Assembly: GCA_963823045.1 (NCBI GenBank)
Contig: CAWGKA010000009.1
Coordinates: forward strand, 62,001 to 126,000
Source of the DNA: JADLGL01 sp963823045
GTDB taxonomy: Bacteria; Pseudomonadota; Alphaproteobacteria; Rhizobiales; Kaistiaceae
Reading direction: 5' to 3'
DNA length: 64,000 nucleotides
Every line of letters starts with the position of its first letter. Positions within the stretch are counted from its first letter, which is position 1. The notes under the pieces were generated by a model. It did no database searches. It had not been told where the DNA came from and saw only the letters and a list, made by a program, of their open reading frames with translations. A program made the translations under genes and the position numbers. Shown here one piece after another: positions 52,794 to 60,690 of the stretch.

Positions 52794-53978
52794 ATGAGCA
52801 AGGACATGAAGAACTGGGCGCCGGCGACGAAGCTGGTGCATGGCGGGACGAAGCGCTCGCAATTCGGCGAGACCTCCGAGGCGCTGTATCTCACCCAGGG
52901 CTATCTCTACCCCAGCGCAGAGGCGGCCGAGGCGCGCTTCACCGGCGACGAGCCCGGCTTCATCTATTCGCGCTACGCCAACCCGACCGTGCGCATGTTC
53001 GAAGAGCGGATGATGCTGCTCGAAGGCGCCGAGGACGCGCGCGGCACGGCGTCCGGCATGGCGGCGGTCAACACGGCGCTGATGGCGCTGGTCTCGGCCG
53101 GCGATCATATCGTCGCCGCCCGGGCGCTGTTCGGCTCATGTCTTTATATCGTCGAGCAGTTGCTGCCGCGCTTCGGCGTCGCCTCGACGCTGGTCGACGG
53201 CACCGACCTCGACCAATGGCGCGCGGCGGTTCGGCCGAACACCAAGGCGTTCTTCCTGGAAAGCCCGACCAACCCGACGCTCGAAATCATCGACATTGCG
53301 GCCGTCGCGGAGATCGCGCATGCGGCCGGCGCCAAGCTCGTCGTCGACAATGTCTTTGCGACGCCGCTGCTGCAGCGCCCGATGGAACTCGGCGCCGACA
53401 TCGTCGTCTATTCGGCGACGAAGCATATCGACGGGCAGGGCCGCTGCCTCGGCGGCGTCTTCCTCGGCGACCGCGAGTTCATCGACAAGGCGCATACGCT
53501 CTACAAGCACACCGGCCCGAGCCTCAGCCCGTTCAATGCCTGGGTGCTGCTGAAGGGGCTGGAGACGCTGCCGATCCGCGTCGAACGGCAGAGCGCGACG
53601 GCCGCCGCGATCGCCGATGTCCTCGCCGACCACCCCGCGATTTCAAGCGTTTGCTATCCGGGCCGCGCCGATCATCCGCAGCACGATGTCGCCGTCCGGC
53701 AGATGAGCGGCGGGTCGACGCTGGTGGCGTTCGAGCTCAAGGGCGGCAAGGCAGCCGCCTTCCGCTTCGCCGATGCGCTCGAGCTTATCGGCCTTTCCAA
53801 CAATCTCGGCGATGCCAAGAGCCTCATCACCCATCCGGCAACGACGACGCATCAGAGCGTGGCGCCGGAAACGCGGGCAATGCTCGGCATTTCCGATGCG
53901 CTGATGCGCCTTTCGGCGGGGCTGGAGGACGCCGGCGACCTTATCGCCGACCTCACCCAGGCGCTGGACAAAGCCTAG
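52794..53978 (+). CDS. metZ: O-succinylhomoserine sulfhydrylase
   Basis: 394 residues from the ATG at 52794. PLP fold type I, Cys/Met-metabolism family: SQFGETSEALYLTQGYLYPSAEAAEARF, FIYSRYANPTVRMFEERM, the PLP lysine in YSATKHIDGQGRCLGG, and SLGDAKSLITHPATTTH-type C-terminus (NNLGDAKSLITHPATTTHQSV). It makes homocysteine from O-succinylhomoserine and sulfide in methionine synthesis. Regulation by the SAM-II riboswitch and terminator immediately upstream is clear. Confidence 0.95.
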   Translation: MSKDMKNWAPATKLVHGGTKRSQFGETSEALYLTQGYLYPSAEAAEARFTGDEPGFIYSRYANPTVRMFEERMMLLEGAEDARGTASGMAAVNTALMALVSAGDHIVAARALFGSCLYIVEQLLPRFGVASTLVDGTDLDQWRAAVRPNTKAFFLESPTNPTLEIIDIAAVAEIAHAAGAKLVVDNVFATPLLQRPMELGADIVVYSATKHIDGQGRCLGGVFLGDREFIDKAHTLYKHTGPSLSPFNAWVLLKGLETLPIRVERQSATAAAIADVLADHPAISSVCYPGRADHPQHDVAVRQMSGGSTLVAFELKGGKAAAFRFADALELIGLSNNLGDAKSLITHPATTTHQSVAPETRAMLGISDALMRLSAGLEDAGDLIADLTQALDKA

Positions 53979-54050
53979 GACTGCTTGATTTCTACCCCCG
54001 GCCTTGGTTTAGAATCCGGCGCTGTTCCGCTGTCCTGAGTACCCGCGCCC

Positions 54051-54443
54051 ATGTACCGAGCCACCACACGGTCGATCCAGGTTACGGTTTCGCCGCGCTA
54101 TGAGGCGGAACGCTCGGAGCCCAAGGAAGGGCAGTTTTTCTGGGCCTACACGATCGAGATCATCAATCTCGGCCTCGAAGTGGTGCAGCTCCGCTCCCGC
54201 GCCTGGCGCATCACGGACAGCAACGGTCACACGCAGACGGTCGCCGGGCCCGGCGTCATCGGCAAGCAGCCGGTGCTGAAGCCGGGCGAGGCCTTCGAAT
54301 ATACGTCCGGCTGCCCGCTCAAGACGCCGTCCGGGATCATGGCCGGGCACTATGAGATGCGCACCGACGGGGGCGAGGCCTTCGACGTCGAGATCCCCGC
54401 CTTCTCGCTCGACCTGCCCGACGAAGTGCGGGTGCTGAACTAG
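54051..54443 (+). CDS. apaG: ApaG domain protein
   Basis: 130 residues. MYRATTRSIQVTVSPRYEAERSEPKEGQFFWAYTIEIINLG, VQLRSRAWRITDSNGHTQTVAGPGVIGKQPVLKPGEAFEYTSGCPLKTPSG match ApaG/CorD over the whole length. A beta-sandwich domain associated with cation and nucleotide homeostasis; its biochemical role is poorly defined. Follows metZ by 72 bp and converges with hslO. Confidence 0.96.
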   Translation: MYRATTRSIQVTVSPRYEAERSEPKEGQFFWAYTIEIINLGLEVVQLRSRAWRITDSNGHTQTVAGPGVIGKQPVLKPGEAFEYTSGCPLKTPSGIMAGHYEMRTDGGEAFDVEIPAFSLDLPDEVRVLN

Positions 54444-54469
54444 AGGCGTACGCTTGAGGAAATGAGGTC

Positions 54470-54494
54470 CCGGATCGGCCTCGCGGCCGTCCGG
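54470..54494. terminator. Possible bidirectional terminator between apaG and hslO
   Basis: CCGGATCGGCC and GGCCGTCCGG pair over 10 bp with a single bulged T and a TCGC loop, 26 bp after the apaG stop and 8 bp from the hslO stop. No clear T-run, so it may rely on Rho. Confidence 0.35.
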
Positions 54495-54501
54495 AACGAC
54501 A

Positions 54502-55512
54502 TTAGTTCTCCGACGCTTCGTCCGCGTTGGCGCGGAATTCGTCCGGATCGAACGCGTAGCTCGTGCCGCAGAATTCGCACTTCACGCGGATAGCGCCATC
54601 CTCGACCGACTCGTCGATCGCCTCGGCGCTGAAAGACCGCAGCACGCGCTCGATGCGCTCGCGGCTGCAGCTGCATTTGTCGCGCATCGGCGTCGGGTCA
54701 TAGACGCGGACGCCGCGCTCGTGGAACAGACGATAGAGCAGCCGCTCGACCGGAACGTCCGGATCGAGCAGTTCGTGATCCTCGACGGTCTCGACGAGAA
54801 GCTGCGCCTCGCGCCAGGAATCGTCCTCGGCGAAGTCTTCCGCCTCGGCGGTTCCTTCCGGCGCATCGCCGCCCGGCAGATCACGCGCCGGCTGTTTCGC
54901 AACGGCCGGCATGAACTGAGCCAGCACACCGCCGGCCCGCCAGAGATGGCGCGGTTCGCCGTCGGCGCGGACGAGCAGCTCGGCAGCGGCAAGACGCACC
55001 TTGGTCGGGATCTGCTCCGACTGGCGGAAATAGGTGTGCGCCACCTCTTCCAGGCTCTCGCCTTCGAGCGCGACGACACCCTGATAGCGCGTCATGTCAC
55101 CGCCTTGGTCGATGGTCATGGCGAGCGTACCGTGGCCGAGCAGCTGGCCCGATCCGATCTCGCCGGCCGCCTCGGCAGCCGCCACGGCCTCCTCGTCGAA
55201 GGAGGCATAGGCGCGGAGATCGCCGGGGGTGCGGAAATCGACGACGAGCATCGACACTGGCCCATCGGTCTGGGTCTGCAGGATGAACTGGCCATCAAAC
55301 TTCAGCGAGCTGCCAAGCAGCGCCGTCAGCACGGTCGCCTCGGCAACGAGCTTCGACACCGCCGGCGGATAGTCATGCCGCGCCAGCAGCTGATCGAGCG
55401 CCGGGCCCATCTGCACGATGCGGCCGCGCACGTCGAGCGCATCGACCTGGAACGGGCGCACGGCGTCATCGCCCGCCAGGCGCGTGGTCAACTGGAAAGC
55501 AGGGGACGCCAT
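54502..55512 (-). CDS. hslO: Hsp33 redox-regulated chaperone
   Basis: 336 residues. N-terminal substrate-binding domain (VSKLVAEATVLTALLGSSLKFDGQFILQTQTDGPVSMLVVDF) and C-terminal zinc/redox switch with CSCSRERIERVLRSF and CEFCGTSYAF, the four zinc-binding cysteines. Oxidative unfolding activates it as a holdase. Its ATG overlaps the argF stop (TAATG), third gene of the argD-argF-hslO run. Confidence 0.95.
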   Translation of the reverse strand: MASPAFQLTTRLAGDDAVRPFQVDALDVRGRIVQMGPALDQLLARHDYPPAVSKLVAEATVLTALLGSSLKFDGQFILQTQTDGPVSMLVVDFRTPGDLRAYASFDEEAVAAAEAAGEIGSGQLLGHGTLAMTIDQGGDMTRYQGVVALEGESLEEVAHTYFRQSEQIPTKVRLAAAELLVRADGEPRHLWRAGGVLAQFMPAVAKQPARDLPGGDAPEGTAEAEDFAEDDSWREAQLLVETVEDHELLDPDVPVERLLYRLFHERGVRVYDPTPMRDKCSCSRERIERVLRSFSAEAIDESVEDGAIRVKCEFCGTSYAFDPDEFRANADEASEN

Positions 55513-56424
55513 TACGACCTCCCGCCGCCGAGACTCCAGAGGAGGATTGCCTTTTGCGCGTGAAGTCGGTTCTCGGCCTCATCCCAGACAACCGACTGCG
55601 GGCCGTCGATTACCGCGGCCTCGACCTCCTCGCCGCGATGGGCGGGGAGGCAATGCATGAACACGGCGTCTGGTCTTGCCTTTGCCATCAGCATGGTCGT
55701 CACCTGATAGGGTTGCAGCAATTGCCGCCGCCGATCGGCGTCTTTATCGCCCATCGACACCCAAGTGTCGGTCACGATCGCATCGGCGCCCGCAGCTGCT
55801 TCAGCAGCGTCGGACGTCGTGACAATGTCACCGCCCTTGTTGCAGGCGGCGTCGATCACTTCAGCGGTCGGAGCGAATTCACGCGGGGTGGCAATTGCCA
55901 AGCGGAAGCCGAAAATCGGCGCCGCATGGATCCAAGAGGTCAATACATTGGTACTCGACCCGATCCACGCAATAGTCGCCCCTTCGAGCGAACCGCGCCG
56001 CTCGAACAGTGTGAGGAGATCGGCCATCACCTGACAGGGATGGGAGAACCGCGTCAGGCCGTTGATGACCGGGATCGTCCCGCTCGCCGCCAGCTCGGCC
56101 AACGTCGTCGGCTCCGGCGTGCGGATCATGATGCCGTCGACATAGCGCGACATGACACGCGCGGTGTCGGCGACCGTCTCTCCGCGACCGAGCTGCATCT
56201 CGCTCGAGGTCAGCATGATCGTCTCGCCGCCAAGCTGGCGCATGCCGACGTCGAAGGAGATGCGCGTCCGCGTCGACGGGTTCTCGAACACCATCGCCAG
56301 AACCTTGCCGGCGAGCGGCGCATCAGCTCGAACGGCCGGCGCGCTTCATCGTCAGCGCGCTGTCGAGCAGCGCCTGCAGCGTCGCCCTGTCGAAATCGGA
56401 AAGGTCGAGAAAATGCCGGGCCAT
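55512..56424 (-). CDS. argF: Ornithine carbamoyltransferase, frameshifted near 56328
   Basis: About 303 residues from the ATG at 56424 (MARHFLDLSDFDRATLQALL). Carbamoyl-phosphate site FENPSTRTRISFDVGM, SRYVDGIMIRT, INGLTRFSHPCQ and ornithine-site HCLPAHRGEEV are all present. Makes citrulline in arginine synthesis. One extra T near 56328 breaks the frame after KRAGRSS; removing it gives DAPLAGKVLAMVFENP. It starts 4 bp after argD and overlaps hslO. Confidence 0.93.
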
Positions 56425-56428
56425 GGCG

Positions 56429-57624
56429 TCAGACCGTTGCCGCGTTGGCGGCGGAGAAGGCGGCGAGGCCCGTCTCCATCCGTTCAATCGCTTCGTCGAT
56501 ATCGCCTTCGGCTCGCAATCAGCGGCGGCAGCAGCCGAATGACATTGTCGCTCGCCGCAACGGCAAGGAGGCCCGCTTCGCGCAGCGAGGCAAGCACTTC
56601 CCGGTTCGGCCGCAGGCAATGGAGGCCGATGAGGAACCCTTCGCCCCGCACTTCGTCGATGATGTCTGCGTGGCCATCGGCAACGGATGCGAGCCGCTGC
56701 TTGAGATAGAGGCCGACGCGCCGCACGCCTTCGAGGAAACCGTCGGCGAGAACGATATCGAGCACGGCATTGCCAACCGCCATCGCCAGCGGGTTGCCGC
56801 CGAAGGTGGAACCATGCGTGCCAGCGGTCATGCCCTTGGCCGCTTCCGCGGTGGCGAGGCAAGCGCCGACCGGGAAGCCGCCGCCAAGGCCTTTGGCAAC
56901 GGCCATGATATCGGGCTGAACGCCGGTCCATTCATAGGCGAACATGCGGCCGGTGCGGCCGATTCCGGTCTGCACCTCGTCGAGAATGAGAAGGAGGCCG
57001 TGCTTGTCGCAGAGTTCGCGCAGGCCCTTCATCATCGCCATGGAGAAGGCGCGCACGCCGCCCTCGCCCTGGATCGGCTCAAGCATAATGCCGGCCGTGT
57101 CCGGGCCGATCGCGCGCTTCGACCGCCTTCAGATCGCCGAAGGGCACCTGGTCGAAGCCGTCGGGAAGCGGCGCGAAGCCTTCGCAATGGACCGGGTTCT
57201 TCGCCGCGGCGAGCGTCGCCAGCGTGCGGCCATGGAAGGCGCCGGCAAAGGTGATGATGCGGTTCCGCTCAGGGTCGCCATTCACATAGTGATAGCGCCG
57301 CGCCGTCTTGATCGCGGCTTCCACCGCCTCGGCGCCTGAGTTCGAAAAGAACACCTTGTCGGCGAAGGAGACCGCCGCCAGCCTTTCGGCGAGGCGCTCC
57401 TGCCCCGGAATGCGGAAGGCGTTGGAGGTGTGCCACAGCTTCTCGGCCTGCTCCTTCAGCGCGGCGACGAGATGCGGATGGGCATGGCCGAAGGCATTGA
57501 CGGCGATGCCGGAGGTGAAGTCGAGAAACTTCCTGCCCTCGGTGTCGGTCAGCCAGACGCCCTCGCCGCTGGCAACTGTCAGCGGTGCTCTGGAATATGA
57601 ATCGAAGATGGCCGATCCGGACAT
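56429..57624 (-). CDS. argD: Acetylornithine aminotransferase, two frameshifts
   Basis: About 398 residues from the ATG at 57624 (MSGSAIFDSYSRAPLTV). Fold type I PLP enzyme: LDFTSGIAVNAFGHAHP, FSNSGAEAVEAAIKTARRY, FAGAFHGRTLATL, IMLEPIQGEGGV, LILDEVQTGIGRTGRMFAYE and the PLP lysine region MAVAKGLGGGFPVGA. Works in arginine and possibly lysine synthesis. Frame breaks near 57112 (one extra base; gives VEAAIGPDTAG) and near 56512. First gene of argD-argF-hslO. Confidence 0.93.
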
Positions 57625-57948
57625 CTGACAAGTCTTTCGGCAAATGAGGCTCGAAAACAAAAGTGCCGCCGAGAGGCGACACGTCGCTACAAACTACCAT
57701 GCCATTGGGCCACTGAGTCAATTCGCTTCATCCCCCCGCAATCCACCGCCGCACGCGACGATGTGGGGGATAACGCCTCCGACTCTTGTCAGTGACTCCG
57801 GGCATATAGTAGCGTCAAAGCTGTCAGATACGACATATCGAGCGGCGGAAATCTGTTTCAGCGTTAGGCGTCGAGCGCGTCCCGGCTTTGCGGGAGGCGA
57901 GCGGAGATGGATTCTGGGTCGGAGTGACTATTCTAAGGGGCGCGACCG
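57625..57948. promoter_or_regulatory. Divergent argD/gcrA promoter region with three GANTC sites
   Basis: 324 bp. CcrM methylation sites GAGTC (57715-57719), GACTC (57781-57785) and GACTC (57794-57798) lie within 84 bp; a TATAGT (57805-57810) could be a -10 element for gcrA, placing the last GANTC in the promoter spacer. GcrA binds promoters at methylated GANTC, so this could be autoregulation. Confidence 0.6.
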
Positions 57949-58431
57949 ATGGGTTGGACCGACGAACGCGTTGAGTTGTTGAAGCGGCTTTGGGCCGATG
58001 GGCTGAGTGCCAGCCAGATCGCGGCTGAACTCGGCGGCGTCACACGCAACGCAGTCATCGGCAAGGTGCATCGCCTCGCCCTGTCGGGTCGCGCCAAACA
58101 ATCCGGCACGCCGCGTCCGCGTCGTCCGCGCGCACCCCGCCAGCCACGTGCGGCCGCGCGTCCGATTACGATCGGCAACACTGCGCTGAAGATCCAACGG
58201 GCGCCGATGCCGCGGCGCCTTCCCGTATTGGAAGATGTCGTTGTGCCCATCCCCCTGAAGAAGTCGATCGTCGAACTCAATGAGCACACCTGCCGTTGGC
58301 CGCTCGGCGATCCGACCGAGGAGACCTTCTCCTTCTGCGGACATGAGCCGCGCGAGAGCGGGCCGTATTGCGAATATCATTCGCGGGTCGCCTATCAGCC
58401 GCATGTCGAGCGGCGTCGCGCCGCCGGCTAG
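57949..58431 (+). CDS. gcrA: GcrA cell-cycle regulator
   Basis: 160 residues. MGWTDERVELLKRLWADGLSASQIAAELGGVTRNAVIGKVHRLAL is the conserved DNA-binding N-terminus, followed by a basic Pro/Arg linker and the C-terminal sigma-70-interacting domain with CRWPLGDP...FCGHEP...YCEYH. GcrA works with CcrM methylation to activate cell-cycle genes. Divergent from argD; convergent with the DUF3429 gene. Confidence 0.97.
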   Translation: MGWTDERVELLKRLWADGLSASQIAAELGGVTRNAVIGKVHRLALSGRAKQSGTPRPRRPRAPRQPRAAARPITIGNTALKIQRAPMPRRLPVLEDVVVPIPLKKSIVELNEHTCRWPLGDPTEETFSFCGHEPRESGPYCEYHSRVAYQPHVERRRAAG

Positions 58432-58436
58432 CCGGC

Positions 58437-58913
58437 CTAAGCAAGCAGAACTACCGCAGCCGCGAGCAACAAGACCGCCACCGGAGCGGTGCGGAGACGC
58501 AGCCGCCCATACCAGGGCGTGAGCTGCGCTCTGTCGGCCGACCAGACGTCCCACGCACCCTGAGCGGCGAAACTAAGCGCAAGCACGCCGGCCGCGAGCG
58601 GGTCCGCCAACCACAGCGACACGAAGGCGACGACGACAGGCGCGCCGGTCGCGACGACGGCGACGGTGACGCTGCTGGCGCGCAGCGAATGCCCGAAGCG
58701 CGTCCCCGCATGGAAGGCGAGAAGCAGCGCGGCGTAGGCGAGGAAACCCTGGCTGACGTCCTCAGCGCTCATGCTCCCGACGCCATGCGTCGCAATCAGC
58801 GCGACGCCAACTGCCAGAGGCAGTAGCGAGGCATAGGCGAAGATGGCGGCGGTGCGCGGAACGACCAATGATCGCTGCCGTGCCGACGACGCGCCGGGAG
58901 CTTCGGTGCTCAC
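58437..58913 (-). CDS. DUF3429 integral membrane protein
   Basis: 158 residues from a GTG at 58913, 2 bp after the TIGR02186 stop; an upstream ATG inside that gene is less likely. Five hydrophobic helices with the DUF3429 pattern (PRTAAIFAYASLLPLAVGVALI, SQGFLAYAALLLAFHAGTRFGHSL, LALSFAAQGAWDVWSADRAQLTPWYGRLRLRTAPVAVLLL). Function unknown. Third of the TauE/TIGR02186/DUF3429 run. Confidence 0.85.
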   Translation of the reverse strand: MSTEAPGASSARQRSLVVPRTAAIFAYASLLPLAVGVALIATHGVGSMSAEDVSQGFLAYAALLLAFHAGTRFGHSLRASSVTVAVVATGAPVVVAFVSLWLADPLAAGVLALSFAAQGAWDVWSADRAQLTPWYGRLRLRTAPVAVLLLAAAVVLLA

Positions 58914-58915
58914 GC

Positions 58916-59656
58916 TCAATCCCTGCGAAACAGGACGCCGCCGAGCCAGCCGGCGCCGCCAGCGATCATGACGATGGCGATGGCGTAGAGCCATGGCTGG
59001 TTGCGCGATGCGTCATAGATGAATTGTTCGGAACCGGTCTTGACGATCTCCAATGGCTGCTGCGTTGACGCCAGCATCACGCCGTGGCTGAAGGCGAGCA
59101 CTTCGATCGAATAAGCGCCGACCGGCACGTCGGCAGGCAGATCGAAGGTCGTGCGAAAGAGGCGGCCGCCCAGCCAGTCCACCGAGGCCGGCATCTCGTA
59201 ATAGGTCCCCTCCTCTTCCCGCAGTCGCACAAGCGCGGACGCGAACTCCCGCTGGTCCGGGGGGCTGTCGGTCGCGACGGCGTTGAGGCCAAGGCCAAGC
59301 GCGGCAAGGGAAACGGGACTGGTGATCTCGCTCAGCGGCGCAGTGGCATGGACGGCATAATAGGCCGGCATGTCAGGAAAGGTCGTTTCGGCGCGATTGA
59401 TCCAAAGGCCGAGCACACGGTCCTTGCGCCGGATCGACACGGATTCTCCCGGCCCACGCAGAACGATGACGAGGTCGAGCGGCGTGTCGGCGCTGAGGGC
59501 AGGAATCTCGACCGCCCCGAAGACAGTGATCCCGGTGCCGGTGAAGTTTGAGGTGATGCGCACCTCATCCGTCGACAGCGTGACGATGAGATCGTCGGCG
59601 GACGCGGATAGGACCGACCCGGCGAGGATCGCAACTGTGGCCAACAGACGCTTCAT
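58916..59656 (-). CDS. TIGR02186 family periplasmic/membrane protein
   Basis: 246 residues with a signal peptide (LLATVAILAGSVLSASA), a beta-rich periplasmic domain (LIVTLSTDEVRITSNFTGTGITVFGAVE, DLVIVLRGPGESVSIRRKDRVLGLWINR) and one C-terminal TM helix (LYAIAIVMIAGGAGWLGGVLF). The family is consistently next to TauE/SafE exporters. Its ATG overlaps the TauE stop. Confidence 0.93.
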   Translation of the reverse strand: MKRLLATVAILAGSVLSASADDLIVTLSTDEVRITSNFTGTGITVFGAVEIPALSADTPLDLVIVLRGPGESVSIRRKDRVLGLWINRAETTFPDMPAYYAVHATAPLSEITSPVSLAALGLGLNAVATDSPPDQREFASALVRLREEEGTYYEMPASVDWLGGRLFRTTFDLPADVPVGAYSIEVLAFSHGVMLASTQQPLEIVKTGSEQFIYDASRNQPWLYAIAIVMIAGGAGWLGGVLFRRD

Positions 59657-60573
59657 TCGCGCGTCTCGCTGATCGAATAGGGGTCTGGCGGCGTTGCGAC
59701 GAGATCGACGAGGAAGCGCGCCGCGACGGCGAGAACGAGCAGAGCGAGAACGGCGCGGAGCGTTTCGCCGCGCAACACCAGTGCCGAGCGTGCGCCAAAC
59801 TGCGCGCCGATGACGCCGCCGAGCATCAGCAGTCCGGCGAGGATCGCATCGACGCTGTGATTGGTGACGGCGTGAAGAATGGTGGTGACGGCCATCGTTC
59901 CAACGATCTGCACGAGGGACGTGCCGATGACGACGCCGGTTGGGATGCGGAAGAAATAGATGAGCGCCGGGACAACGAGGAAGCCGCCGCCGACGCCGAG
60001 GAAGGCGCCGAGCAGTCCGACGATCGCACCCAGCGAGACGAGCGGGATGATGCTGACATGCAGCCGCGCCACGCGAAAGCGCATGCGGAAAGGCAGACGT
60101 CGGAGCCAGCCCGGCCGCGCATCCTCACGCAGGACCGATGGCATGCCGCGGCGCCGATGCAGCAGAGTGCGCACCGACTCGATGAGCATGGTGCCGCCGA
60201 CAAAGCCGAGAAGCACCACATAGAAGACCGCGATGATGAGATCGAGCTGTCCCGAATTGCGCAGCAGTCGGAACAGGAAGACGCCGATTGTCGAACCGAC
60301 CGCGCCGCCAGCAAGGAGAACGCCGGCAAGACGGAGATCGACCGAGCGACGGCGCCAATAGGTGAGCGCCGCCGAGGACGACGACGCAACGACCTGTGCG
60401 GCGGCGGTGCCGACGGCGACGGCGGTCGGAATGCCGGAGAAGATCAGGAGCGGCGTGAGGAGGAAGCCGCCGCCCACGCCCAACAGCCCCGAAATGTAGC
60501 CGATGGCCGCGCCGATACCGATGACCAGAAGGACATCGACCGGCATCTCGGCGATGGGAAGATAGAGCTGCAC
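59653..60573 (-). CDS. TauE/SafE family sulfite exporter-like permease
   Basis: 306 residues with eight or so hydrophobic helices. The two inverted repeats contain ISGLLGVGGGFLLTPLLIFSGIPTAVAVGTAAAQVV and LLGAFLGVGGGFLVVPALIYFFRIPTGVVIGTSLVQIV. Likely exports an organosulfur or sulfite compound with TIGR02186. Substrate not determined. Confidence 0.92.
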   Translation of the reverse strand: MQLYLPIAEMPVDVLLVIGIGAAIGYISGLLGVGGGFLLTPLLIFSGIPTAVAVGTAAAQVVASSSSAALTYWRRRSVDLRLAGVLLAGGAVGSTIGVFLFRLLRNSGQLDLIIAVFYVVLLGFVGGTMLIESVRTLLHRRRGMPSVLREDARPGWLRRLPFRMRFRVARLHVSIIPLVSLGAIVGLLGAFLGVGGGFLVVPALIYFFRIPTGVVIGTSLVQIVGTMAVTTILHAVTNHSVDAILAGLLMLGGVIGAQFGARSALVLRGETLRAVLALLVLAVAARFLVDLVATPPDPYSISETRE

Positions 60574-60690
60574 GGGCGCAACACGGCGGGTCAGACAGGT
60601 TGAAAGACGGCGTTCGACCGGAAGTTTAGCCTCCGACCGTTAAAGCTCTGGCCTCCAAAGACTGTCAACGCGGCGCGTCCGCCAGACAGG

